From assembly GCA_021801795.1 (NCBI GenBank), contig JAJYXR010000020.1, positions 20,701 through 84,700 on the forward strand: DNA of 64,000 bases, given 5' to 3'. This DNA comes from Actinomycetes bacterium. GTDB taxonomy: Bacteria > Actinomycetota > Acidimicrobiia > Acidimicrobiales > JAJYXR01. Numbering within the stretch: position 1 is the first letter of the stretch; every line of letters starts with the position of its first letter. The translations under genes and the position numbers were made by a program. Of this stretch, positions 17,433 to 24,808 are shown one piece after another. Below the pieces are notes generated by a model. That model had not been told where the DNA came from. It worked only from the letters and a program-made list of their open reading frames with translations, and made no database searches.

Positions 17433-18071
17433 ATGACAAGCACTATCTCGACATCCGCCGGCAGGAGACGCCCGACGCGGGGAAGGAGCATCGCCATACG
17501 AGCCGCCGCACTCGCCGGGATAGCTCTGGTGGCGGCTGCATGCTCGTCGGGGACGAGCGCCTCGCCTGCTCCTTCGGCCAATGCGGGGGCCCATGCCAAG
17601 GGCCACACGCACCGTGGGCACTCGACCACGGGCGTGATCAGTGCGCTGAGTCCCAGCTCGCTCACGATCCAGACTCGGGGAGCAACTGCCAGCATCGTCC
17701 TCGGGGCTGCTACTAAGTACAAGGAGGAAGGACACAGCGTCACCGAGTCGGCCCTCGCCACCGGCGAGCACGTGAAGGTGCGCCTAGCCAGCCACGTCAC
17801 CCCGCCGACCGCGGCGAGCGTCCTAGTCCTTCCTCCTTCGTTCAGCGGAACCGTGACCGGGCTCAGCTCTGGCGGCTTCACCCTTTCGGGTTCGGGTGGC
17901 ACCAGCCATATAGTCACCACGACATCAGCCACGCAGTACCGCTCGGGGAAGAACATCCTTCCTCCAAGCGCTCTCCACGACGGCGAGCATGTTCGGGTAG
18001 CCGGTCCGAGCGTCGCTGGTGGCGTGATCCAGGCTACGACGGTGGCGATACTCCACGCCAAGAAGAGCTGA
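17433..18071 (+). CDS. lipoprotein with two DUF5666-like domains
   Basis: This 212-residue protein has a lipoprotein signal (basic start, hydrophobic stretch, VAAAC with Cys at residue 37), a Ser/Ala/His-rich linker, and two related small beta domains. The first starts at TTGVISALSPSSLTIQT (about residue 65) and the second at FSGTVTGLSSGGFTLSG (about residue 137). Both end in a segment of the form GEHVKV / GEHVRV. This is the layout of DUF5666 proteins, which often lie beside two-component systems in actinobacteria. It stands between the RND pump and the response regulator; AAAGGAA precedes the ATG. A role as an envelope sensor or accessory protein is inferred from position only. Confidence 0.7.
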   Translation: MTSTISTSAGRRRPTRGRSIAIRAAALAGIALVAAACSSGTSASPAPSANAGAHAKGHTHRGHSTTGVISALSPSSLTIQTRGATASIVLGAATKYKEEGHSVTESALATGEHVKVRLASHVTPPTAASVLVLPPSFSGTVTGLSSGGFTLSGSGGTSHIVTTTSATQYRSGKNILPPSALHDGEHVRVAGPSVAGGVIQATTVAILHAKKS

Positions 18072-18218
18072 GCAGCTAGCCGACCAGGTCCTGATAAGTA
18101 CCAGGCGGCGCATCAGCACTCGAACAGGGCTACGCAGCCGGACAGTAGCCTGTGGTAGGGGTCGTAATGATCGGACCACCAGGCTGGCCGTCAGGATCGG
18201 GCCCCACTAGGAGCGGTT

Positions 18219-18914
18219 ATGAGGTTTCCCGAGCGCGGGTCACAGGTCCTGGTAGTCGATGACGACGCGAGCGTGAGGCGCGCTCTCGATCGAGCACTCG
18301 TCATACACGGCTTCGAGGTGCAGTCCGCGGCCAGCGGCGCCGATGCGCTGCGAATGCTCGCTGCCCGGGCGCCGGATGTCGTGGTGCTCGACGTGTCGAT
18401 GCCCGAGGTGGACGGGATCGAGGTCTGCAGGAGGCTGCGGGCTGCGGGCGACACGACGCCTGTGCTGATGCTCACCGCCCGTGACAGCGTGGGAGACAGG
18501 GTGGCGGGCCTCGACGCGGGAGCGGATGACTACCTGCTCAAGCCCTTCGCCCTCGAAGAGCTCCTCGCCCGCCTGCGTGCCCTCCTCAGGCGTACCGGAC
18601 CTGCCGATGCCAACACGGTTCTGCGGTACGCAGATCTGCTGCTCGATCCCGGCACGAGGCTGGTCACACGCGGCGACCGGGAGATGCAGCTTACCCGTAC
18701 GGAGTTCTCCCTGCTCGAGCTCTTCATGCATCACCCCGGACAGGTGCTTACCCGGGAGGTGATCTCCGCCGACGTGTGGGGCTACGACTTCGGCCCTGCC
18801 TCGAACTCTCTAGACGTCTACGTAGGCTACCTGCGCCGCAAGACCGAAGCGGGTGGGGAGCCGAGGCTCATCCAGACCGTCAGAGGCGTCGGCTACGTGC
18901 TGCGTGACCGGTGA
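18219..18914 (+). CDS. OmpR/MprA-family response regulator
   Basis: The 231-residue regulator has a receiver domain with the acidic cluster at residues 14-16, phosphoacceptor Asp58 ([13 protein letters not shown]), Thr86 and Lys108 (YLLKPF). A winged-helix DNA-binding domain follows from about residue 135, with [22 protein letters not shown] and the final [16 protein letters not shown] precedes the ATG at 18219. It is paired with the sensor kinase gene 78 bases downstream and lies at the end of the efflux island, so it probably controls those genes or the lipoprotein; this has to be inferred since its site is not known. Confidence 0.93.
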   Translation: MRFPERGSQVLVVDDDASVRRALDRALVIHGFEVQSAASGADALRMLAARAPDVVVLDVSMPEVDGIEVCRRLRAAGDTTPVLMLTARDSVGDRVAGLDAGADDYLLKPFALEELLARLRALLRRTGPADANTVLRYADLLLDPGTRLVTRGDREMQLTRTEFSLLELFMHHPGQVLTREVISADVWGYDFGPASNSLDVYVGYLRRKTEAGGEPRLIQTVRGVGYVLRDR

Positions 18915-18992
18915 TGGCGCGACGGTCATGGGCTCCGACGTCCGCTCCTCACCAGCTAGGGAGCACTCCGCTACCCGACCGGGCGCCATGAG

Positions 18993-20453
18993 ATGAAGAG
19001 GAAGGGGCCACATCTGAAGCTCGGGGTACGACCCCGCGTCGCGCTGGTGGCAGCCGTCGCAGTAGCGGCAGGAGTGGTCCTGTCATCCGGCGTCGTTTAC
19101 GTGGTGGTACGCCACGACCTTCTCTCCCGGGTCGACGGCGCGCTCGAGCACCACGCCGGCGTGATCGAACAGCGGCGGGCGAAGCACGGCCTTGTCGAGG
19201 CGATCGAGGCACCTAAGCACCTCCCCGCACAGCTCCCCTCGACTCCGGAGCTGGCCCAGGTGGTCACCTCTCGGGGCAGCGTGGTCGCCAGTGAGCAGGC
19301 GGGCTTTCGGTTACCGCTCGGAGCCCGCGTACTGAGCGTCGCCGCAGGCCATACGCACCCGTACTTCACCAACCTCACGATCGAAGGCACCTCGGTGCGG
19401 ATGCTCGTCACAGGATTCGGACCGGGCCTGGCACTCGAGGTGCTCCGGCCGGTGACCGAGCTCGACGCTGAGCTGGAGCGGTTGGCCACGGTGCTGGCAG
19501 TGACCAGCTTGGCTGGCGTCATCTTGGCCGTGCTGCTCGGCGCGGGGGTGGCAGGAGTAGCTCTCCGGCCCGTTCGCCGCCTAGCCGAGGCTGCCGAGAC
19601 TGTCGCGAACACTCGGGACCTGGCCCAGGAGATACCCGTGGAAGGCCGCGACGAGCTCGCCCGCCTGGCTTCGAGCATGAACACCATGCTCGAAGCCCTG
19701 GACTCATCCCAGCGCGCCCAGCGCCAGCTGGTGGCAGATGCTTCGCACGAGCTGCGCACCCCGCTCACGAGCCTTCGCACCAACGTGGAGGTACTGGCAG
19801 GGGCACACGACCTCGACTCCCAATCCAGGCAGCAGCTCCTGGACGACCTCGCTGCACAGTTCGACGTTCTCACCGCACTGCTCGCAGACCTGGTGGAGCT
19901 GGCTCGTCAGGACGATCCCGGAGCAGTGCTTGCTCCGGCCCAGGTGATCTCATTGGACGAGGTGCTCGCAGAGGCGCTCCGACGCTCCCAGCGCCACCAC
20001 CCCGAGGTGCGCTTCGTCAGCAGCACGGTACCGGTAATGGTCCTCGGCGTAGCCGCCGACCTGGAGCGAGCGGTCGTGAACCTGCTCGACAACGCTGCCA
20101 AGTGGAGTCCCGAAGGAGGTTTAGTCGAGCTTTCACTCCTCCTCCAGGGGCCGCTGAGCGGCCGAGATGCCATTCCCGCGCCCGGCCGTCCGGGCGAGCC
20201 GGACTACGCCGTCATCGTGGTGCGCGACCAGGGCCCCGGCATCAGCCCCGAGGACCGCCCCCATGTCTTCGACCGCTTCTACCGTTCCCGCGATGCTTCC
20301 CGAGTCCCAGGCTCGGGGCTCGGGCTCGCGATAGTGCGCCGCATAGTCGAAGCCCACGGTGGGAGCGTATGGGTCGAGGAACAGCCGGGTGAGGGAACCG
20401 CGATGGCGATGAAGCTGCCCCGTATCCCGAGCGGGGCAGCTACCCGCTCATAG
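18993..20453 (+). CDS. sensor histidine kinase, MprB-like
   Basis: This 486-residue membrane kinase is the partner of the upstream response regulator. It has two membrane segments (about residues 15-38 and 166-190) enclosing an extracellular sensor of about 125 residues, then a HAMP domain (about 190-240). The phosphoacceptor is His252 in ADASHELRTPLTSLR. The ATP-binding domain has the N box LLDNAAK (364-370), G1 box DQGPGI (412-417) and G2 box GSGLGLAI (440-447). No ribosome-binding site stands out at the ATG. The extracellular domain has no recognised family, so the signal is unknown; envelope stress or an efflux substrate would fit the neighbourhood. Confidence 0.92.
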   Translation: MKRKGPHLKLGVRPRVALVAAVAVAAGVVLSSGVVYVVVRHDLLSRVDGALEHHAGVIEQRRAKHGLVEAIEAPKHLPAQLPSTPELAQVVTSRGSVVASEQAGFRLPLGARVLSVAAGHTHPYFTNLTIEGTSVRMLVTGFGPGLALEVLRPVTELDAELERLATVLAVTSLAGVILAVLLGAGVAGVALRPVRRLAEAAETVANTRDLAQEIPVEGRDELARLASSMNTMLEALDSSQRAQRQLVADASHELRTPLTSLRTNVEVLAGAHDLDSQSRQQLLDDLAAQFDVLTALLADLVELARQDDPGAVLAPAQVISLDEVLAEALRRSQRHHPEVRFVSSTVPVMVLGVAADLERAVVNLLDNAAKWSPEGGLVELSLLLQGPLSGRDAIPAPGRPGEPDYAVIVVRDQGPGISPEDRPHVFDRFYRSRDASRVPGSGLGLAIVRRIVEAHGGSVWVEEQPGEGTAMAMKLPRIPSGAATRS

Positions 20454-20472
20454 ATTCGCCAGCGCATCGGTG

Positions 20473-20523
20473 CCGGCCAGCACACCCAGCCGGCCAGCAC
20501 ACCCAGTCGGCCAGCACGCCGGG
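20473..20523. repeat. 17-bp tandem repeat, 3 copies
   Basis: Two identical copies of ccggccagcacacccag (20473-20489, 20490-20506) are followed by a diverged third copy (20507-20523). The array fills most of the 83-bp gap between the convergent sensor kinase and enoyl-CoA hydratase genes. Confidence 0.9.
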
Positions 20524-20536
20524 CAGGCAGGGAAGG

Positions 20537-21328
20537 CTACCGGCCCTCGAAGCGCGGCTCGCGCTTTTCGACGAAGGCCCGCATGGCCTCGGAGGTGTCG
20601 GAGGTCGCGAAGTTCACTGCCTGGCAGCGCGCCTCGTCCTCGAGTGCCTGAGCCATCGATACCGCATGGCTGTTGTCGAGCAGTGTCTTAGTCATCGACA
20701 ACGCGAGCGGCGGACCGGCGGCCAGGCGCGCAGCCCAGCCGTCGACGAAGGCATCCAGCTCCTCCTCGGGCACCACGCGGTTCACCAGGCCGAACTCGGC
20801 AGCCTCTGCAGCCGAGAGCATCTCGCCGAAGAAGGCGAGCTCCTTCGCCCGGTGGAGACCCACCATGCGCGGAAGCAGCCACGACGACCCTCCGTCGAGC
20901 GAGAGACCGCGCCTGGCGAAGATCTCGGAGAACCTGGCTCCCTGCGAAGCCACTATGAGGTCACATCCGAACGCGAGGCTCGCGCCCGCACCAGCAGCCA
21001 CTCCCCCGACCTTCGCGATTGTGGGCTTCGGCACCTGACGGAGGGCGAGCATCACCTCTCCGAGGAAGCGCATCCTCACCAGGTGGGGATCTCCGAGATG
21101 CCCGCCCACGCCCGACGGGTCTGCTATGTCTGCACCCGAGCAGAAGGCACCTCCGGCTCCCGTGAGCACCATCACCCTGTCCGAGCTGTTCGATGCCACC
21201 TCCCTGAACACCTCCAGGAGCGCGTTCCACATGGCGCCGTTGGCCGCGTTCTTCCTCTCCGGGCGGTTCATGGTCACATGGACGACCCCGGACTCCCTGT
21301 TGACGAGCACCACAGCGTCTTGCGGCAT
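20537..21328 (-). CDS. enoyl-CoA hydratase/isomerase family protein
   Basis: This 263-residue crotonase-fold protein likely hydrates or isomerises an enoyl-CoA in beta-oxidation. It has VHVTMNRPERKNAANGAMW at the start, the first oxyanion-hole region in VLTGAGGAFCSGADI (residues about 56-70), and the second in GGVAAGAGASLAFGCDLIVAS. The residue aligning with the first catalytic Glu of hydratases lies in RFSEIFARRGLSLDGGSSW, where the usual catalytic Glu position appears to be Asp or Gly, so some members of this type are isomerases or have other activities. It is the last gene of the minus-strand block, about 95 bases after yraN. The specific substrate is not predictable. Confidence 0.85.
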   Translation of the reverse strand: MPQDAVVLVNRESGVVHVTMNRPERKNAANGAMWNALLEVFREVASNSSDRVMVLTGAGGAFCSGADIADPSGVGGHLGDPHLVRMRFLGEVMLALRQVPKPTIAKVGGVAAGAGASLAFGCDLIVASQGARFSEIFARRGLSLDGGSSWLLPRMVGLHRAKELAFFGEMLSAAEAAEFGLVNRVVPEEELDAFVDGWAARLAAGPPLALSMTKTLLDNSHAVSMAQALEDEARCQAVNFATSDTSEAMRAFVEKREPRFEGR

Positions 21329-21423
21329 GGCTGCAGACTACCGGCCTGGATGGCGCTGCAGCCACATCTCTCGCGCCATCTGAAGGCGCCACATCGGGTA
21401 CTGCCCCCTCAGAACGCGGTCCC

Positions 21424-21852
21424 TCAGAAGGCGTTCTCGATGACACTCACTTCGAGATGACCGTCTGCCCGGCGCACCTCGGCGATGTCGAAACGGATCT
21501 CCGCTGCATAGCCGGCTGGCGCCGGGGAGGGTGATCCTCGGTCGCCAGAGCGTTGGTCGGCCAGCCACTGGCCGGCCAGGCGGCGCAGGCGCCTGCGCTT
21601 GGACCAGACGACGGCCTCTGCGGGAGTTCCATAGGCCTCGGTCGACCTGGTCTTCACCTCGCAGAAGACGATGGTGCCGGGCCGGGAGGCCACGAGGTCT
21701 ATCTCCCCGAAGCGACACCGCCAGTTCCTGGCCAGCAGCCGGTAGCCTGCCGCCAGATACCAGGATGCTGCGGCATCCTCCCCCTGGCGTCCCAGCTCCC
21801 GGCTCGCTCCGGACCGCCTCTGGCGGCCGGTATGGTCGGTCTCAGGAGTCAC
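21424..21852 (-). CDS. yraN: YraN / UPF0102 family nuclease-like protein
   Basis: A 142-residue protein of the conserved UPF0102 family. The restriction-endonuclease-like fold is recognisable from GRQGEDAAASWYLAAGYRLLARNW and the metal-site residues in FGEIDLVASRPGTIVFCEVKTR (E, D, ExK pattern). Its cellular role is unsettled; it is found near ribosomal-protein and signal-recognition genes in many bacteria, as here downstream of rplS. Its start overlaps the end of the DUF2469 gene by 11 bases, so the two are co-transcribed. Confidence 0.88.
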   Translation of the reverse strand: MTPETDHTGRQRRSGASRELGRQGEDAAASWYLAAGYRLLARNWRCRFGEIDLVASRPGTIVFCEVKTRSTEAYGTPAEAVVWSKRRRLRRLAGQWLADQRSGDRGSPSPAPAGYAAEIRFDIAEVRRADGHLEVSVIENAF

Positions 21853-22135
21853 GCTCGGGCAACCGCTCGACGTTCACGTCGCGGAAGGTCACGACCCGTA
21901 CGCTCGGCACGAACCTGGCAGGCCGGTACATGTCCCATACCCAGGCGTCGGCCAGCTCCAGCTCCACGCATGCAGGGCTGGTGGTCTCCCTTACCGTAAG
22001 GCGGACCTCGTTGGCCAGGTAGAAGCGTCGCTCGGTCTCGACGACGTACTGGAAGAGCGGCAGCACGGTCCGGTACTCCTGGACGAGCGCCAGCTCGATC
22101 TCAGCCTCGTAGCGCTCCAGGTCTTCTTCGCTCAC
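21842..22135 (-). CDS. DUF2469 family protein
   Basis: This 97-residue protein belongs to a small family largely confined to actinobacteria. The start MSEEDLERYEAEIELALVQEY and the centre FQYVVETERRFYLANEV are diagnostic, as is DAWVWDMYRPARFVPSVRVVTF. The function is unknown; the position between rplS and yraN is conserved in actinobacteria, which supports the taxonomic call for this window. No membrane segment or signal peptide is seen. Confidence 0.88.
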   Translation of the reverse strand: MSEEDLERYEAEIELALVQEYRTVLPLFQYVVETERRFYLANEVRLTVRETTSPACVELELADAWVWDMYRPARFVPSVRVVTFRDVNVERLPERDS

Positions 22136-22191
22136 GCCTCACCGGCCCCCGCGCGGCTCCGAGCGGAACGACACTGCCGAACCATTCGGGC

Positions 22192-22545
22192 TCAGCTGCG
22201 TGCCACCCGCTTTTCCTTTATCTTCGCGGCCTTTCCTATACGATCCCGCAGGTAGTAGAGCTTGGCACGCCGCACGTCGCCGTGGGTCACGACCTCTATC
22301 TGGGCAAGCATGGGGGAATGCACCGGGAATGTCCTCTCTACGCCCACCCCGAAGCTCACCTTGCGCACGGTGAAGGTCTCGCGTGCGCCGGAACCCTGAC
22401 GCCGGATGACGACCCCCTGGAAGACCTGGACACGTTCCCGGGTGCCTTCTACGACCCTCACGTGGACCTTCAGGGTGTCGCCTGGGAAGAATACAGGGAT
22501 GTCGTCGCGCAGGTAGTCGCGGTCGATGATGTCCGTCGGGTTCAT
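22192..22545 (-). CDS. rplS: 50S ribosomal protein L19
   Basis: L19 sits at the 30S-50S interface of the ribosome. The 117-residue product has the family features [19 protein letters not shown] near the start, [22 protein letters not shown] in the centre, and [21 protein letters not shown] at the end. Two ATGs nine bases apart are possible; the second (22545) is chosen because GGAGGG then lies 8 bases away, whereas it directly abuts the first. The gene follows trmD with a 178-bp gap that contains a small open frame. Confidence 0.97.
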   Translation of the reverse strand: MNPTDIIDRDYLRDDIPVFFPGDTLKVHVRVVEGTRERVQVFQGVVIRRQGSGARETFTVRKVSFGVGVERTFPVHSPMLAQIEVVTHGDVRRAKLYYLRDRIGKAAKIKEKRVARS

Positions 22546-22642
22546 TGGGTGCATCCCTCCACTGCTGGCTCGTACCGAGAGGCTGGCTCAGCCCCTGGGA
22601 CCCGCGACGGCCAGGCAGGCCTCATCACGGGAGACACCCACA

Positions 22643-22723
22643 CTAGCCTGCTGGCGTCAACGGGCGCATCTCCCAAGCAGACGGCTCCATGCCCTGCTCC
22701 GCCAGAAGCCGTGTCCGGTTCAT
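22643..22723 (-). CDS. possible 26-residue small protein directly after trmD
   Basis: An ATG follows the trmD stop codon without a gap (TAG ATG), in the same frame, with GGAGGA five bases before it inside trmD. The peptide reads MNRTRLLAEQGMEPSAWEMR and ends six residues later. Its part LLAEQGME resembles LLAEHGID near the end of TrmD, and the underlying 20-mers (22755-22774 and 22689-22708) differ at only two bases, 66 bp apart. It may be a translated small protein, a readthrough extension of TrmD, or a decayed duplicate of the TrmD tail. No known family. Confidence 0.35.
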   Translation of the reverse strand: MNRTRLLAEQGMEPSAWEMRPLTPAG

Positions 22724-23473
22724 CTAATCCTCCGGCGACAGCCGATCAGTATCTATGCCGTGCTCTGCCAGAAGGGACAGCTCCTGGCTGGTGATACCTC
22801 CCCGAGCCACCAGTAGATCGGGCCTCCTCTGGATCGTCCGAGCGAGCGCCATCGCCTTGCGCCAGCGTGCGATGCGGGCGTGGTCACCCGAGCGCAGGAC
22901 CGCCGGGACCTCCCAGCCGCGGAAGACCGCTGGCCTGGTGTAGTGGGGGTACTCGATCAGGCCGTCTGAGAAGCTCTCCTCGGCCGAGGAGAGCTCGTTG
23001 CCCATCACGCCAGGGACCAGTCGCGCCACAGCCTCCAGCACCACCAGGGCGCCGAGCTCACCGCCCGCCAGAACGTAGTCACCGATGGATATCTCACCGT
23101 CGACCAGATGCTCCACCACCCTTTCGTCCACTCCCTCGTAGCGGCCCGCCAGGAGCGAGAAGCCCTCGGACCTGGAGGCCAGCTCGACCACCATCTCCTG
23201 GTCCAACACCCTGCCCGCTGGCGTCAGGAGGAACAGCGGCCTGGGCGGGCGCGCAGCCTCTATGGCACTGAAGAGGGGCTCGGGGGCAAGGACCATGCCC
23301 GGGCCGCCACCGAATGGGGCGTCGTCTACCGACCTACGCGGGTCCCCGGCACCGGACCTCAGGTCGTGCACACGCAGATCCAGGAGCCCGGCCTCGCAGG
23401 CCTTGCCCAGGAGGGAACCCGCGCAGTAGTGGGCGACCAGGTCCGGGAAGATGGTGAAGACGTCTACGCGCAA
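22724..23473 (-). CDS. trmD: tRNA (guanine-N1)-methyltransferase
   Basis: TrmD transfers a methyl group from S-adenosylmethionine to G37 of tRNAs and prevents frameshifting. The knotted SPOUT fold is recognised from FTIFPDLV, DDAPFGGGPGMVLAPEPL, LLAGRYEGVDERVVEHLVDGEISIGDYVLAGGELGALV and HYTRPAVFRGWEVPAVL. The open frame extends further upstream, but the family starts at M-R-(I/V)-D-V-F-T-I-F-P, which here requires a TTG at 23473; GGATGGA lies just before it. A GTG at 23497 is the alternative. From TTG the product has 249 residues. The gene follows rimM in the standard rpsP-khpA-rimM-trmD-rplS order. Confidence 0.93.
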   Translation of the reverse strand: MRVDVFTIFPDLVAHYCAGSLLGKACEAGLLDLRVHDLRSGAGDPRRSVDDAPFGGGPGMVLAPEPLFSAIEAARPPRPLFLLTPAGRVLDQEMVVELASRSEGFSLLAGRYEGVDERVVEHLVDGEISIGDYVLAGGELGALVVLEAVARLVPGVMGNELSSAEESFSDGLIEYPHYTRPAVFRGWEVPAVLRSGDHARIARWRKAMALARTIQRRPDLLVARGGITSQELSLLAEHGIDTDRLSPED

Positions 23474-23534
23474 CGGTCCATCCCGGATCGAGAGCACCGC
23501 CCCTGCCAGGGGCCGCCCCGCGGTGCCGGATGGC

Positions 23535-24017
23535 TCATGAGTCGACCAGACCCTCGGGCACGTCCACCAGCACCTGGCCAGGCCGGTGCTCCACCACGAA
23601 GCACACCGGCACCAGGGCACCCTGATCGAGCTCCATGAGGTCGCTCGCGGGGTTCGCCACCAGGGCCACTACCGTCCCGAGCGTACGACCTGCGGTGTCG
23701 ATGACCTCTGAGCCCACCAGCTCATGGGTCCACATCGTCCCGGGATCATCCAGCGGCTCGGCGAATAGGGTCTCGCCTCGGATCTTCTCCGCAGAGCTCC
23801 TATCGGCGACACCCTCGAAGCAGACGAGCCAGCGATGCCCGAAGGGCCTCGAGCTGGTCACCTGCAGCATCGCAGTTCCAGTGCTCAGGCAGGCACCTGG
23901 CTGGACGCGCTCGACCCGGTTCGTGATCAGGTCCACCACCACCTCGCCAGCCAGTCCGTGAGGCCTGGCCACGCGGCCCACTTCGAGCAGCCTCGAGCCA
24001 GGATCCGGCTCGTTCAA
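23535..24017 (-). CDS. rimM: ribosome maturation factor RimM
   Basis: RimM helps mature the head of the 30S subunit by acting with ribosomal protein S19. This 160-residue protein has the N-terminal RimM barrel (LLEVGRVARPHGLAGEVVVDLITNR) and the C-terminal PRC-barrel region (ELVGSEVIDTAGRTLGTVVALVANPASDLMEL, ending VLVDVPEGLV). Length is typical for actinobacteria. It lies between khpA and trmD on the same strand. Confidence 0.93.
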   Translation of the reverse strand: MNEPDPGSRLLEVGRVARPHGLAGEVVVDLITNRVERVQPGACLSTGTAMLQVTSSRPFGHRWLVCFEGVADRSSAEKIRGETLFAEPLDDPGTMWTHELVGSEVIDTAGRTLGTVVALVANPASDLMELDQGALVPVCFVVEHRPGQVLVDVPEGLVDS

Positions 24018-24074
24018 GCAGGGTTTCTCCCGAGATGGCCCCGGAGGCGGCGCAACGGGAGGCTCGCAGGCAGG

Positions 24075-24410
24075 CTACTCGTCGACCACATCTACGTAGG
24101 TGCTCACGCCATCTCTGGATCCTGCAGCAGCCACCACCGCGCGGATGGCCTGGGCCACACGGCCCCTGCGGCCTATCACCCTCCCCATGTCCCCTGGGGC
24201 TACGTGCAGCCGGAAGCGCAGCTGGTTCCCACGCTCCTCGGCCTCTATCACCACTGCCTCGGGCTCCGACGTGATCGAGTGCACCACGTGGTTCAGCACT
24301 GCCCGGGCGGTGGCACCGCTTATGCGGTTGCCGGCCATGTCGTCGACCTGGTCGTCCAGGTCATCATGTGCTTCAGCCGGAGCAGTCCCGCCTCCAGGGA
24401 AGTCGCTCAC
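24075..24410 (-). CDS. khpA: KH-domain RNA-binding protein KhpA
   Basis: KhpA is a small RNA-binding protein linked to cell-size control and ribosome-associated functions. The 111-residue product has a single KH domain with the RNA-contacting loop in [19 protein letters not shown] and the preceding strand [10 protein letters not shown]. It has about 30 extra acidic residues at the N-terminus ([10 protein letters not shown]). Its GTG start overlaps the rpsP stop by four bases (GTGA), so translation is coupled. Confidence 0.92.
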   Translation of the reverse strand: MSDFPGGGTAPAEAHDDLDDQVDDMAGNRISGATARAVLNHVVHSITSEPEAVVIEAEERGNQLRFRLHVAPGDMGRVIGRRGRVAQAIRAVVAAAGSRDGVSTYVDVVDE

Positions 24411-24691
24411 TTGGACCTCGCGGCGACGAACTCGTCCCAGGCCCCCGAGGACTTCAAGAGCCGGGCCACCCGGTCAGTGGGCTGGGCTCCCTGCTGCAGC
24501 CACTTCAGCGCCTTGGCATTGTCGATCTCCACCACCGCATCCGGCTCTGCGCCCGAACGACCCCGCGGCGCGTAGGTGCCCAGGATCTCTATGAACCTTC
24601 CGTCACGCGGAGAGCGGCTGTCGGCCGCGACAAGCCTGTAGGTCGGCTGCTTCTTCTTTCCCATCCTCATCAGCCGGAGCTTGACGGCCAC
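24407..24691 (-). CDS. rpsP: 30S ribosomal protein S16
   Basis: S16 is a primary assembly protein of the 30S body. The 94-residue product begins [20 protein letters not shown] and continues [23 protein letters not shown], the family signature. It is the first gene of the rpsP-khpA-rimM-trmD-rplS unit, here separated from ffh by a secreted-protein gene. Confidence 0.97.
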   Translation of the reverse strand: MAVKLRLMRMGKKKQPTYRLVAADSRSPRDGRFIEILGTYAPRGRSGAEPDAVVEIDNAKALKWLQQGAQPTDRVARLLKSSGAWDEFVAARSK

Positions 24692-24808
24692 GCTTCGTTC
24701 CCTGCCTTCCTCGTCTGTTCGGTTCGGACATCCGATGCTAGCCGAGCCTGGGCCACCAGAACCAGCCTGCCGGCCGCCCCGAGGGACGTCGTCCAGGACT
24801 TCGCGGGT

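Noticed and set aside
22554..22642. L19-type leader or riboswitch before rplS
   Set aside because: I could find no consistent long stem or known leader motif in the remaining bases.
23474..23620. A longer TrmD start upstream of the TTG
   Set aside because: The extra residues are Trp/Cys/Arg-rich, overlap rimM in another frame and have no counterpart in TrmD proteins.
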